Positions 33,041 through 41,461 are shown, numbered from the stretch's first letter. The stretch is 64,000 nucleotides of DNA from Polluticoccus soli (GCF_029269745.1 NZ_JARJHT010000002.1:868001-932000); one strand, 5' to 3'. A program made the numbers and translations. The notes: generated from the sequence alone by a model not told the origin.

Positions 33041-33616
33041 ATGTCAAGCGCCTTACAACAGCATATACAGAAGTTCACCAGCATTGGTGGAAAGGAAATG
33101 AAGGAGATACTCTCTTTTTTCGAAACGATAGAACTAAAGAAAAAACAAAACCTGCTAACCGAAGGCAGCGTATGCAAGCACAGCTATTTTGTAGTAAAAG
33201 GTTTGCTGCGTATGTTTTTCATCAATGATAAGGGCGTAGAACAAACCACGCAGTTTGCACTGGAAAACTGGTGGATAGCTGACTATACCTCGTTTGAACG
33301 GCAGGAGCCTTCGGAGTTCAATATACAATCTGTTGAGAAAGCAGAAGTGATGGCCATAACCTATGCTGCACAGGAAATACTATTGCAACAACACCCTTCT
33401 ATGGAAAGGTATTTCAGGATGGTACACCAGCGGGCCCATGCGGCAGCCCAGTTCAGAATAAAGAGCCTTTACGGCCTTTCACGCGAGGAATCTTATCATT
33501 TATTTGCTGATAGACACCCGGAATTTGTGCAGCGGGTTCCGCAATACTTACTGGCATCTTTCCTGGGCTTTACCCCTGAATACCTGAGTGAAATAAGGGC
33601 AAAACGAAAATCTTAA
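33041..33616 (+). CDS. Crp/Fnr-family transcriptional regulator
   Basis: A 191-residue protein with an N-terminal cyclic-nucleotide-binding fold (about 10-120; G-S-V-C-K-H-S-Y-F-V-V-K-G-L-L-R) and a short C-terminal helix-turn-helix (about 150-190; V-P-Q-Y-L-L-A-S-F-L-G-F-T-P-E-Y-L-S-E-I-R). The arginine/serine phosphate-binding signature of true cAMP receptors is absent, so it may sense something else. It directly precedes, by 63 bases, a carboxymuconolactone decarboxylase-like gene that it probably controls; this pairing is common in Bacteroidota. Confidence 0.88.
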   Translation: MSSALQQHIQKFTSIGGKEMKEILSFFETIELKKKQNLLTEGSVCKHSYFVVKGLLRMFFINDKGVEQTTQFALENWWIADYTSFERQEPSEFNIQSVEKAEVMAITYAAQEILLQQHPSMERYFRMVHQRAHAAAQFRIKSLYGLSREESYHLFADRHPEFVQRVPQYLLASFLGFTPEYLSEIRAKRKS

Positions 33617-33679
33617 ACCAGTTTAAGCAACCGGGCGAAGGTTCAGGCCTAAATTTGTGTTCTAATAATTTTTTATCAA

Positions 33680-34117
33680 ATGGAAAGAATGAATATCGGA
33701 AAGCTGCTGCCAGAAGTATACAAGTCGATGTATGCTTTAAGCATCATCTCAGCAAAGTCCAACCTCACGAACATTCAAAGAGAACTTATCAAGATCAGAG
33801 CATCGCAGATAAACGGTTGCGCTTTCTGTATTGATATGCACACGAAAGACGCACTGAAATACGGCGAAACTCAACAGCGCATCTTCCTGCTGAATGCATG
33901 GAGAGAAACCAGCTTGTTCACCGACGAAGAAAAAGCGATACTGGCCATAACTGAAGAGGTAACGCTCATCAGCCAACATGGACTGACTGAAGCTACTTAC
34001 AATAACGCAATGAAGTATTTCAGCGAGGAGACCATAGCCCAGATCATTATGTCGGTGGTGGTTATTAACGCCTGGAACCGCATATCGGTAAGCAGCCACA
34101 CAGAAATACCTGAGTAG
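33680..34117 (+). CDS. Carboxymuconolactone decarboxylase (AhpD-like) family protein
   Basis: A 145-residue all-helical protein of the AhpD/CMD superfamily. The redox-active C-x-x-C is Cys47-Cys50 in N-G-C-A-F-C-I-D-M-H, followed by His54, the layout of AhpD-type alkylhydroperoxidase proteins and not of the true decarboxylase. It probably acts in peroxide reduction or thiol redox chemistry. It sits after a Crp-like regulator and before a clear terminator. Confidence 0.87.
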   Translation: MERMNIGKLLPEVYKSMYALSIISAKSNLTNIQRELIKIRASQINGCAFCIDMHTKDALKYGETQQRIFLLNAWRETSLFTDEEKAILAITEEVTLISQHGLTEATYNNAMKYFSEETIAQIIMSVVVINAWNRISVSSHTEIPE

Positions 34118-34139
34118 GAGTCTTGCCGTCAAAAATAGC

Positions 34140-34163
34140 AAAAGCCGCTCCTCAGCGGCTTTT
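34140..34163 (+). terminator. Terminator
   Basis: AAAAGCCGCT-cctc-AGCGGCTTTT, a ten-pair stem 23 bases after the AhpD-like gene stop. Confidence 0.9.
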
Positions 34164-34220
34164 GTTTTATTTGCGAACCTATTCAGAAGTTGATAGATTT
34201 GATAGATAATACAACTGAAA

Positions 34221-34574
34221 ATGGATAATATCCAAAGAGTATACAGGATGCCTTTTGCGAGCGTATACCCGTTATACATAAAAAAAGTGGAGAGAAAAGG
34301 TCGCACAAAAGAAGAGGTTGACGAAATCATTTTCTGGCTGACAGGATATAACCAGCAAACACTGCAACAACAGATCGACAGGAAAACCGACTTCGAAACC
34401 TTTTTTGCGGAGGCGCCACAGATCAATCCAAATGCATCGAAGATCACTGGTGTGATTTGCGGATACCGAGTAGAAGATATCGAGGATGAACTGATACAAA
34501 AGGTTCGCTATATGGACAAACTGATAGATGAACTAGCGAAGGGAAAGAAGATGGACAAGATATTAAGATCGTAA
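34221..34574 (+). CDS. DUF2200 domain protein
   Basis: A 117-residue cytoplasmic protein that matches DUF2200 along its full length. It opens [17 protein letters not shown], then [14 protein letters not shown] and T-F-F-A-E-A-P without known catalytic residues. A later [15 protein letters not shown] and a lysine-rich helix end the protein. No function is known for the family. It probably has its own promoter after the terminator at 34140. Confidence 0.85.
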   Translation: MDNIQRVYRMPFASVYPLYIKKVERKGRTKEEVDEIIFWLTGYNQQTLQQQIDRKTDFETFFAEAPQINPNASKITGVICGYRVEDIEDELIQKVRYMDKLIDELAKGKKMDKILRS

Positions 34575-34630
34575 GGATCAAGCTTGACTGCTGATTCAAT
34601 TTTTATTAACACAACAAACCACATATACAA

Positions 34631-34999
34631 ATGAAACGTGTAACAGGAATTGGGGGCATTTTTTTCAAATGCAAAGACCCCGAGAAATTCAGGGAATGGT
34701 ATAAAACCCATCTCGGTTTTGATATAACACCCTACGGAGCAAAGTTTGACTGGGCCCAGGAAGGCGGATATACGCTGTGGAGTCCCTTTTCAGAAGAAAG
34801 CAAAAAATTTGAACCCTCGTCAAAAGAGTTCATGATCAACTACCGGGTTGAAAACCTGGATGCACTTGTAGCAGAATTAAAGAAGGAAGGAGTGACAGTG
34901 TTGGGTGATGTAGAATCGTTCGGTGAGTACGGAAAGTTTGCGCACATTCTTGACATAGAAGACAACAAGATCGAATTGTGGGAGCCGGCGAGCAAATAG
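34631..34999 (+). CDS. VOC-family (glyoxalase/bleomycin-resistance-like) protein
   Basis: A 122-residue single VOC domain. It opens with G-I-G-G-I-F-F-K-C-K-D-P-E-K-F-R-E-W-Y and has G-Y-T-L-W-S-P-F in the middle. It closes with F-G-E-Y-G-K-F-A-H-I-L-D-I-E-D-N-K-I-E-L-W-E, where His and Glu are likely metal ligands. The fold covers glyoxalases, dioxygenases and antibiotic-binding proteins; the exact role is unknown. It is followed 45 bases later by a RibD-type reductase gene, possibly in one operon. Confidence 0.87.
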   Translation: MKRVTGIGGIFFKCKDPEKFREWYKTHLGFDITPYGAKFDWAQEGGYTLWSPFSEESKKFEPSSKEFMINYRVENLDALVAELKKEGVTVLGDVESFGEYGKFAHILDIEDNKIELWEPASK

Positions 35000-35044
35000 T
35001 ACACCAATAATTAATCATTCAACGATCAAAAAAGGTGAAACAAT

Positions 35045-35638
35045 ATGAGAAAGCTTGTCGTCCTATCGATGATCACCTTAGATGGTGTAATGCAGGCACC
35101 CGGTGGACCTGAAGAAGATACTTCGGGCGGTTTCGAGTATGGTGGCTGGGTAGCACCTTATTTTGACGAGGTCTTTGGCAAGATCCTCAAGGAACAGCTG
35201 AAACCCACAGACCTGCTTTTAGGCAGAAAAACATTTGAGATCTTTGCCAGCTATTGGCCAGATCATGAAGCTATATGGCCTGGTATCAACCAGGTTACTA
35301 AATACGTCATGTCAAAAACCATGAAAAAATCTGAGTGGGAAAACTCAGTTTTCATCGATAACGTCGCTGATATCGAAAAACTAAAAAAATCAGAAGGTTC
35401 TGATATCCAGGTTCACGGTAGTGGTGAGCTCATTCAGCTACTTCTGCAGAATGATTTGGTTGACGAACTGTGGCTCAAAATTTACCCGTTGACGCTTGGC
35501 AAGGGGAAAAAATTGTTTCGCGACGGTGCCATCCCCGCAGCATTTACATTAATAGAAAGCACAGTTACACCAAGCGGTGTTATAATGGCCAACTACCGGC
35601 GAGCCGGAAAGGTCAAGACGGGCACCGTCGGAGCCTAA
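35045..35638 (+). CDS. Dihydrofolate reductase family protein (RibD C-terminal domain)
   Basis: A 197-residue NADPH-dependent reductase of the RibD C-terminal/DHFR superfamily. It opens M-R-K-L-V-V-L-S-M-I-T-L-D-G-V-M-Q-A-P-G-G and has L-L-L-G-R-K-T-F-E (nucleotide-binding), Y-V-M-S-K-T and the family motif V-H-G-S-G-E-L-I-Q-L-L-L. E-L-W-L-K-I-Y-P-L-T-L-G-K-G-K-K-L-F completes it. Such lone domains are common in Bacteroidota, with unknown substrates. A terminator follows at 35652. Confidence 0.9.
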   Translation: MRKLVVLSMITLDGVMQAPGGPEEDTSGGFEYGGWVAPYFDEVFGKILKEQLKPTDLLLGRKTFEIFASYWPDHEAIWPGINQVTKYVMSKTMKKSEWENSVFIDNVADIEKLKKSEGSDIQVHGSGELIQLLLQNDLVDELWLKIYPLTLGKGKKLFRDGAIPAAFTLIESTVTPSGVIMANYRRAGKVKTGTVGA

Positions 35639-35651
35639 AACCGCGAAAAGC

Positions 35652-35676
35652 AAAGCCACTGAGTTTCAGTGGCTTT
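35652..35676 (+). terminator. Terminator
   Basis: AAAGCCACTGA-gtt-TCAGTGGCTTT with further T residues, 13 bases after the RibD-like gene stop. Confidence 0.9.
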
Positions 35677-35722
35677 TTATATTCTCCAACCTTCTTTTGC
35701 ACAAAATCATAAAAACAATTTG

Positions 35723-35768
35723 TTGAACTAAATTTTTAGTTTAGTTTTAAACTATAAACTTAGTTCAA
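35723..35768 (+). promoter_or_regulatory. Palindromic operator region upstream of blaI-like gene
   Basis: An outer perfect 9-base inverted repeat TTGAACTAA (35723-35731) and TTAGTTCAA (35760-35768) encloses a 13-base palindrome TAGTTTTAAACTA (35742-35754), ending nine bases before the start codon. BlaI/MecI repressors bind dyads in their own promoters, so this is the likely autoregulatory operator. Confidence 0.65.
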
Positions 35769-35777
35769 TATCGTATT

Positions 35778-36140
35778 ATGAAGCGACTGACTAAAGCTGA
35801 AGAACAAATAATGATGGTTCTGTGGGAGATCGGTAGCGGGCTCTTGATGGAAATAGTAGAGGCGATGCCGGAACCCAAACCACATAAGAATACAGTAGCC
35901 ACCATTCTAAAAATACTTACAGAAAAAAAGTTTGTGCACGTAGAGCCAGTTGGACGGTTTCACAAATACTACCCTTCAGTTACAAAAGACGCTTACTCCA
36001 ACCGGACATTAACAGGCCTAGTAGCAGATTACTTTGAAGGGTCTTTTACCGATGCTGTTTCATTTCTTGTAAAAAAGAAGAAGCTGTCTGTAAGTGACCT
36101 GGAGCTATTACTTAAACAACTAAAAAAAGATAAGTCATGA
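35778..36140 (+). CDS. BlaI/MecI/CopY-family transcriptional repressor
   Basis: A 120-residue winged-helix repressor. It starts L-T-K-A-E-E-Q-I-M-M-V-L-W-E-I-G and has the recognition helix P-H-K-N-T-V-A-T-I-L-K-I-L. The C-terminal dimer helix includes L-V-A-D-Y-F-E-G-S-F and L-E-L-L-L-K-Q-L. In the family, cleavage by the membrane M56 protease BlaR1/MecR1 releases it from DNA. It is coupled to an M56 gene by an ATGA overlap at 36137-36140, so the same signalling logic is expected here. Confidence 0.92.
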   Translation: MKRLTKAEEQIMMVLWEIGSGLLMEIVEAMPEPKPHKNTVATILKILTEKKFVHVEPVGRFHKYYPSVTKDAYSNRTLTGLVADYFEGSFTDAVSFLVKKKKLSVSDLELLLKQLKKDKS

Positions 36141-37600
36141 GCCTACCAATCTTCTCGTTTATCATGCAATCGTCGATATGTGCGGCTATCTTTTTCTTAT
36201 ACTATTTAGCGGTATTAAAACGTACACACACGCACCAGTTCAACCGCTGGTATTTGTTTTGCTCAGTTTTGCTTAGTGTAACATTACCCCTATTAGAGCT
36301 TCCATCGCTTTTGGGCAGCTATGCTCCTGCAGCCGGGTTCACCATGATGCCGGTTATTGGTACAGGTGGCGAAATCGAAACAACGTTCTTTTCCCAAGGC
36401 AGTGGTGAGACCTCCATCAAAGACATTTTGAACAATACCTATTATGCAGTGGCAATATTGCTGGGCGCAATGTCGCTCGCAAAAATTGTGTGGGTAGCCT
36501 GCATTTATTATTTCGGTAGCAGGTACCGCCGCAATGGCGTTAGGTTTGTTGAGTCTTCACTTGTTAGCGGACCATTCTCTTTCGTGAACACTATATTCTG
36601 GCCTGCGCATCTTGATGCAAATAGCGCTGAAGGTACTCGTATTATAACCCATGAGCTGGCTCATATCCGCCAATGGCACACGTTTGACAAGCTGATCGTT
36701 CAAACGATCCTCTGCATCTGTTGGCTTAACCCCGTACTCTGGTTCGTAAGACGCGAGCTGTGGTTGCAGCATGAATTTATTGCCGACAACGCAGCCATTG
36801 AAAACAACGACTCAGAGGCGTTTGCCCGAATGCTCTTATACTCCACTTACAAGATCGATAACAATACCATAGTTAACTTTTTTTATCACTCCCCCATCAA
36901 AAGACGTCTTAACATGATACTAAACAATTCTAAAGGCACCAGCACTATAGTGCGCTGCGTATGCGCTCCCCTGGCTTTAATGCTATCGTTGGCTTTCCTT
37001 TCTTTTAGCGCCGCAGACAATGCCGCCCAACACCCGCGTGCCAGCAAAAAGATTGTAGTGATTTTGGATGCCGGGCATGGCGGCATCGATATAGGTGCCA
37101 ACAGCAACTCCGGCCACCAGGAAAAGGATATCACGCTTGCTATATGCAAAAAGATAGAACACCTGGCCAATGAGTACAACATCGAGATAATCCCAACAAG
37201 AACCGGGGACGAACAGGTGTTGCTGGAGAACCGGGTAAAACTTAGCAACAATAAGCAAGCAGACATTTTTCTTTCCGTACACCTTGCCAAGAACGATCCA
37301 AAAGACGCACATGCCAACGACTATAAACTTGGTATCAGCTCAAAAAACAGCAATTACCAAAGCAGCCAAATACTTGCATCTGCTATCGCAGGGCGACTCA
37401 AATCCCAGGACGTCAGCGCAAGTGTATCGGACTATAGCAAGGTCTTTGTTATTCGCGAGTCGGCACATACTGCAGTTCTGCTTGAATGTGGCAATATAAA
37501 TGACCCATCTAATGTGGCCCTTATACTCGATGACACTAAGCTTGAGCTTATGTGCAGAAACGTGCTGAGCGGTATTGTAGACTATGAGCACAGTCGCTAA
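36137..37600 (+). CDS. M56 (BlaR1-like) membrane protease fused to N-acetylmuramoyl-L-alanine amidase
   Basis: A 487-residue fusion. Residues 1-270 are a BlaR1/MecR1-type M56 peptidase: N-terminal membrane helices and the zinc motif H-E-L-A-H at 172-176, with E-F-I-A-D-N-A-A-I-E downstream. A membrane helix at about 273-293 follows. Residues 304-487 are an Amidase_3 domain instead of the usual beta-lactam sensor. All four key residues are visible: His314 (A-G-H-G-G), Glu329 (H-Q-E-K-D), His382 (L-S-V-H) and Glu450 (L-L-E-C-G-N). The topology puts the amidase in the periplasm. It could sense or cut peptidoglycan and signal to BlaI, by inference. It is coupled to the blaI-like gene. Confidence 0.9.
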   Translation: MSLPIFSFIMQSSICAAIFFLYYLAVLKRTHTHQFNRWYLFCSVLLSVTLPLLELPSLLGSYAPAAGFTMMPVIGTGGEIETTFFSQGSGETSIKDILNNTYYAVAILLGAMSLAKIVWVACIYYFGSRYRRNGVRFVESSLVSGPFSFVNTIFWPAHLDANSAEGTRIITHELAHIRQWHTFDKLIVQTILCICWLNPVLWFVRRELWLQHEFIADNAAIENNDSEAFARMLLYSTYKIDNNTIVNFFYHSPIKRRLNMILNNSKGTSTIVRCVCAPLALMLSLAFLSFSAADNAAQHPRASKKIVVILDAGHGGIDIGANSNSGHQEKDITLAICKKIEHLANEYNIEIIPTRTGDEQVLLENRVKLSNNKQADIFLSVHLAKNDPKDAHANDYKLGISSKNSNYQSSQILASAIAGRLKSQDVSASVSDYSKVFVIRESAHTAVLLECGNINDPSNVALILDDTKLELMCRNVLSGIVDYEHSR

Positions 37601-37970
37601 TAAGTTTCGGTAGCCAACAGGGTGCGATTTGCTGATTTTTGTTGCCGTTTGTTGCCGTTTTGGGGAGAAATTTAAAGACTACAATTTTGAGTTTTCAATT
37701 CACTTTCGAAACGAACCCGTTGACAATAAACCAGTCGCGGCCGAAAATGATACAACATTGCTGCACGAAGATTGATAACCTTTGTTTCCGGCAAAGAGGA
37801 CATCATTAGCGTTATCCCACCCTGTCGTGTGTACAATTGTGTACTTTTTCGATTATTTCAAAAAATACACAAGCGGCGATGTCGGAACCCAGCGATTTCA
37901 AAGAGTTATTATATAGCAAATATACTACAAATTAACAAAATATAAAATTTATATTTTCGATGGGAGTACT
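37601..37970. other. Intergenic region with a TTGCCG repeat
   Basis: Convergent gap between the M56-amidase gene and the DUF4365 gene. It contains the repeat at 37636-37673 and a dyad GTACAATTGTGTAC near 37831-37844. Sequence becomes AT-rich toward 37970, where the foreign-looking island starts. No gene or clear terminator found. Confidence 0.55.
37636..37673 (+). repeat. TTGCCG dispersed repeat
   Basis: TTTTTGTTGCCGTTTGTTGC, CG, TTTTGGGGAGAAATTT. Nearly identical to 26172-26210 and closely related to the double copy at 5808-5902. Confidence 0.75.
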
Positions 37971-39857
37971 CTAGAAATCATTGTTAGATAATATTCGTTC
38001 ATGAGATTTTCGTTGCTTAAAAAAATCCTTGAGCCGATCTTTAATGACCATTTTAAGTAATTCGTTCATTGGAGATGTTTTGAACATAAAATCAATCGGC
38101 CTGCCTTGAACCATTGTTATTCGATATTTTCTTTTAGAAATAGTAACATCAAATTTTCTGTCCAACCAATATTTCTCACGATTAATTGGCTGTTGCTCGT
38201 CTTCGATAAAGTAAAAATATTGCTCGCCGATTTCAGGTAAAAAGGGTCGTAAATGATAAGTTTCGAGATGAGGTCTACTATTCACTGAGTCACTTTCTGT
38301 ATAGTTAAGAACATGGACGAGAGAATACTCAGAGCTTTCAGGGTAATTCAAATATTCTTTTATGTTTGGAAAATATTCGTTTAAACATTTTTCGAAAACC
38401 CTGCTAAAATTCTGCTTCAGCTGTTTGAAATTCCCCCATAAAGTCTCCTTACTCCATTTTTGCCACGGATACAATGAATATCTTCTTTCATTAACGTCGT
38501 TTGCATAAACGCGAACAGCATTGTCGAATCCCAATTCTTCGAGCAGAATGACATAAAATTTTAGAGCGTTGAAACTATAAAGCCTGGAATCTAAACTAAC
38601 CTCAACTTTAGGTCGGTGATTTATTGAAATCATTTCTATAGCACTCTGAATTTTCTTCCGGTGAAATTCTTGATTTGAAATTTTCGCCCGGTGATCAATA
38701 TTAACTCTATCTTCTTTAACCCAGTCAGCATAATATCCACTTTCGGCTTCAAGCATCGGAAGGATACTAAACAATTTCAGTTTTAGGTCTTTAAGAGAAT
38801 ATGAGTCTAATCCTGGTATAAAATCTAGATAATCGCAGAATGTGTCAATAAAGCTAATCAAGTACTCGTTGGCGGAAAATTCGTCTGGAACAATGAAAGT
38901 ATATTTATCTATCGTTTCATTTATTGTTTTTTCAAGTTCCTTATAAGCGTAAACCCAAGGCGTTTCTTTTATTATCTCGGGACTAAACTTCGATGCTATT
39001 GATAAAATAGTACCATCATATAATTCCTGAAAAATGTCATCATAATCCTCGCGCTTGACACTTTTAACGAGAGTCTGCTCTTTTTTAAATTCAACGGGGT
39101 ACAAAAGATAATTAAACTCGTCTGCATCGTATTTAAATACTCCGATACCAATTTTCCAGTAGTTTGGATACAAATACTTCTTAACGAAGTTAAACTCTCT
39201 ATCCAGTATGTAATTGTAGATATCAATGAATTCATGAATCTCTTTCAAAACCTGTACTGGCAGATTAGTAGGAGCTTCAAGTCTCGTTTGCAACTTTTCG
39301 AGGCTTTCTTTCAATTTACTATTAACATCCAGCACTTCATCGTACCCATGTATTTTATCGATTGATTCTTTTGCGATTTTAATCCAGTCAGCGACATACA
39401 AATTATTCGTACCATCTAAGCAGTTTTCGATTGGAATAGCTATTGACACGCTTTTACCTTTAATCCTTTGACTAGTTTCTATTAGAGTTTTTCTGTCAAA
39501 GTATTTCCAGTACGCCTTTTTATCGTCCCTATTCACAACGATTAGAATAACGGGAATTACGGAAATATCGCAGTATGCTAACAATGAGGTTTCAACCTGA
39601 TAAGACGGTTTTTTATAGTTTTTGGGTTGAAGCGTCTTTAATTGAATATCAATTTTACCAATTGGAAATTGCTCATTATCAGTAATCTCTAAAATACCAT
39701 CTGAGTTGGGCACTTTATCGAGAGTACGAACATCCCCTTTAATAAATTTTCTATCTAACAAAACATGAAAAATATCCCTTACCTCTTGTTCTGTTGAACT
39801 CGTATAAGGATAACCCGCAGGTTTTGCATCAATAATCTTCTTGCCTTGTACTTTCAT
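37971..39857 (-). CDS. DUF4365 domain protein with long unknown C-terminal part
   Basis: A 628-residue protein. Residues about 15-150 resemble DUF4365, a PD-(D/E)XK-like nuclease fold. S-D-G-I-L-E-I (Asp53, Glu57) and I-D-I-Q-L-K-T (Gln72, Lys74) give the D...E...QxK pattern. The helical segment S-T-E-Q-E-V-R-D-I-F precedes it, and V-I-P-V-I-L-I-V-V-N-R and A-Y-W-K-Y-F-D follow. The remaining ~470 residues are rich in aromatic and charged residues and match nothing I know. Codons are AT-rich, unlike both neighbours. A 13-base gap separates it from an upstream small membrane-protein gene. I infer a nuclease-based defence or mobile-element function. Confidence 0.7.
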   Translation of the reverse strand: MKVQGKKIIDAKPAGYPYTSSTEQEVRDIFHVLLDRKFIKGDVRTLDKVPNSDGILEITDNEQFPIGKIDIQLKTLQPKNYKKPSYQVETSLLAYCDISVIPVILIVVNRDDKKAYWKYFDRKTLIETSQRIKGKSVSIAIPIENCLDGTNNLYVADWIKIAKESIDKIHGYDEVLDVNSKLKESLEKLQTRLEAPTNLPVQVLKEIHEFIDIYNYILDREFNFVKKYLYPNYWKIGIGVFKYDADEFNYLLYPVEFKKEQTLVKSVKREDYDDIFQELYDGTILSIASKFSPEIIKETPWVYAYKELEKTINETIDKYTFIVPDEFSANEYLISFIDTFCDYLDFIPGLDSYSLKDLKLKLFSILPMLEAESGYYADWVKEDRVNIDHRAKISNQEFHRKKIQSAIEMISINHRPKVEVSLDSRLYSFNALKFYVILLEELGFDNAVRVYANDVNERRYSLYPWQKWSKETLWGNFKQLKQNFSRVFEKCLNEYFPNIKEYLNYPESSEYSLVHVLNYTESDSVNSRPHLETYHLRPFLPEIGEQYFYFIEDEQQPINREKYWLDRKFDVTISKRKYRITMVQGRPIDFMFKTSPMNELLKMVIKDRLKDFFKQRKSHERILSNNDF

Positions 39858-39870
39858 ACTTAAATGACTA

Positions 39871-40215
39871 TTAGTTAGGGATGCCGGATACTTTTACAAA
39901 CGAATACGCCCAAAGGAGCACAAACGTTATGACAAATGTTATTAGCTCCCAACTCCAATTCCAGCTCCAATGGTATTTTTCAATGCCTTCCCAGGTAATA
40001 TTTTCCTCTTCATTTTTTTCACACACAAACGTTGCTATGTTTCGCATCCTTGATAAACTTTTCAATTGCGAATGTTTGATAAAGACGATAAATAAGCCAT
40101 GGATGAAAAGAAAGCCGATAAACAAACCGGTTTCGTGATTACTTGGAAAGTTAATTTTGTTTTCAGCCTTAGCGTAGCTAGCCAACACAATGACAGTCCA
40201 CAAAGCAACATTCAT
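39871..40215 (-). CDS. Small membrane protein upstream of the DUF4365 gene, probably truncated by a frameshift
   Basis: From the ATG at 40215 the frame codes 114 residues with three hydrophobic segments (about 3-14, 30-46 and 91-107). The same frame stays open upstream for another 31 codons (N-L-L-E-V-Y-K-V-E-A-E-K-Y and onward) to a TAA, without a start. A start codon lies one frame away at 40298 (M-A-K-K-K). One extra A in the five-A run at about 40285-40289 would join them into a 147-residue protein. I recognise no family. It is the first gene of the AT-rich module. Confidence 0.6.
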   Translation of the reverse strand: MNVALWTVIVLASYAKAENKINFPSNHETGLFIGFLFIHGLFIVFIKHSQLKSLSRMRNIATFVCEKNEEENITWEGIEKYHWSWNWSWELITFVITFVLLWAYSFVKVSGIPN

Positions 40216-40387
40216 TTTCCACTGGATATCTCGTGTCTTATTATACTTCTCTGCTTCTACTTTATAAACTTCAAGAAGGTTATCTTTTTCTTAGCCATAC
40301 AGAAAAATAAAGTTTTTTTTGCGTTTTCTTTCTAGCTATCTCGTCCCCAGTCAGCATTCCTACAAACACGAACCAATAATTTGGATC

Positions 40388-41461
40388 CTAAAACAACGGC
40401 AACTGCCCATGCTTTATCCTTCTAAAGGATGAAGTATTCCATTCCATCTCTGTTTGGTTCAGCCCATATTTTTTGCAGTATAGATGAAACTGCGTGCGTA
40501 TCAGTTCGGCAAACTTACCATCGCCTACCATGCGGTTGCCCCATCGGCTATCGTTCACCTGGCCTTCGTGGCAGGCTGCTATCTGGCCCCATACTTTTTC
40601 TGCACGGTCGGGAAAGGCTTTGAACAGCCAGTCTTTGAATATCGGTCCAATGGCGCCGTTCAGTCTTACTACCGTATACCCTGCCCATTTCGCTCCTGCT
40701 TCTGCTGATGCCTTCAACACATCATGCATGTGCATATCGTTCAGTCCCGGTATCAACGGTGCATTCATGATGCCTGTAGGTACACCGTTCTTCGCTAAGG
40801 TCTCCACCACTTTCAAGCGCGAACGGTAAGAAGCAGTACGTGGCTCCAGCACTCTGCGCAGGTCTTCATCCAGCGAGGTGATGGAAGAGAATACACGTAC
40901 GAGGTTGAGCCTGTTTAGTTCTTTGATAATATCAAGATCACGGAGCACGAGTGCATTCTTGGTGAGTATGCCAACGGGGTTGCGGTACTCCAGGCAGATC
41001 TCCAGCAACTTGCGGGTGATGCGCATGCGGCGTTCTATAGGCTGGTAACAATCCGTATTGCCCGAGAGGGATATAACTGATGGTTCCCAATTGGGGTTCT
41101 CGAAAAACTTCTTCAGCAACTGCGGTGCATTCTTCTTCACCACTATCCTGCTCTCGAAATCTACACCCGCGCTGTAACCCCAGTACTCGTGCGAGTTGCG
41201 CGCATAACAATAGATACAACCGTGCTCGCAGCCCTGGTAAGGATTGGCGGAGAACATCATGCCTACATCGGGACTGGTCACCTTATTGACCAGCGTTTTA
41301 CTATCGTCAAAGATGTATTCGGTCTTACGTTCTTCCACTTCCCAATCATCGATAGCCTCGGGATGCTCCTGCACATACTCCCCTTTCAGGAACCTGTTCT
41401 TTGGATTGAACTGGGCTCCCCTGCCCTTGTCGAAACGCTCGTTTGCTCTTTGGTTGATCAT
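40388..41461 (-). CDS. PA0069-family radical SAM protein
   Basis: A 357-residue iron-sulfur protein. The cluster motif is C-E-H-G-C-I-Y-C, a CX3CX2C, in N-P-Y-Q-G-C-E-H-G-C-I-Y-C-Y-A-R. The family signatures S-G-N-T-D-C-Y-Q-P-I-E and F-S-S-I-T-S-L-D follow. The family is widespread and annotated after Pseudomonas PA0069 with SplB-like domains; its reaction is not established. A DNA repair role is often suggested from its relation to spore photoproduct lyase. It follows an error-prone polymerase gene by 26 bases in the same direction, which fits a repair operon. Confidence 0.92.
   Translation of the reverse strand: MINQRANERFDKGRGAQFNPKNRFLKGEYVQEHPEAIDDWEVEERKTEYIFDDSKTLVNKVTSPDVGMMFSANPYQGCEHGCIYCYARNSHEYWGYSAGVDFESRIVVKKNAPQLLKKFFENPNWEPSVISLSGNTDCYQPIERRMRITRKLLEICLEYRNPVGILTKNALVLRDLDIIKELNRLNLVRVFSSITSLDEDLRRVLEPRTASYRSRLKVVETLAKNGVPTGIMNAPLIPGLNDMHMHDVLKASAEAGAKWAGYTVVRLNGAIGPIFKDWLFKAFPDRAEKVWGQIAACHEGQVNDSRWGNRMVGDGKFAELIRTQFHLYCKKYGLNQTEMEWNTSSFRRIKHGQLPLF

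Noticed and set aside
37830-37844. Dyad TGTACAATTGTGTAC
   Set aside because: It resembles the polymerase operator, but no gene is positioned to be controlled by it (genes converge here); noted only in that finding.
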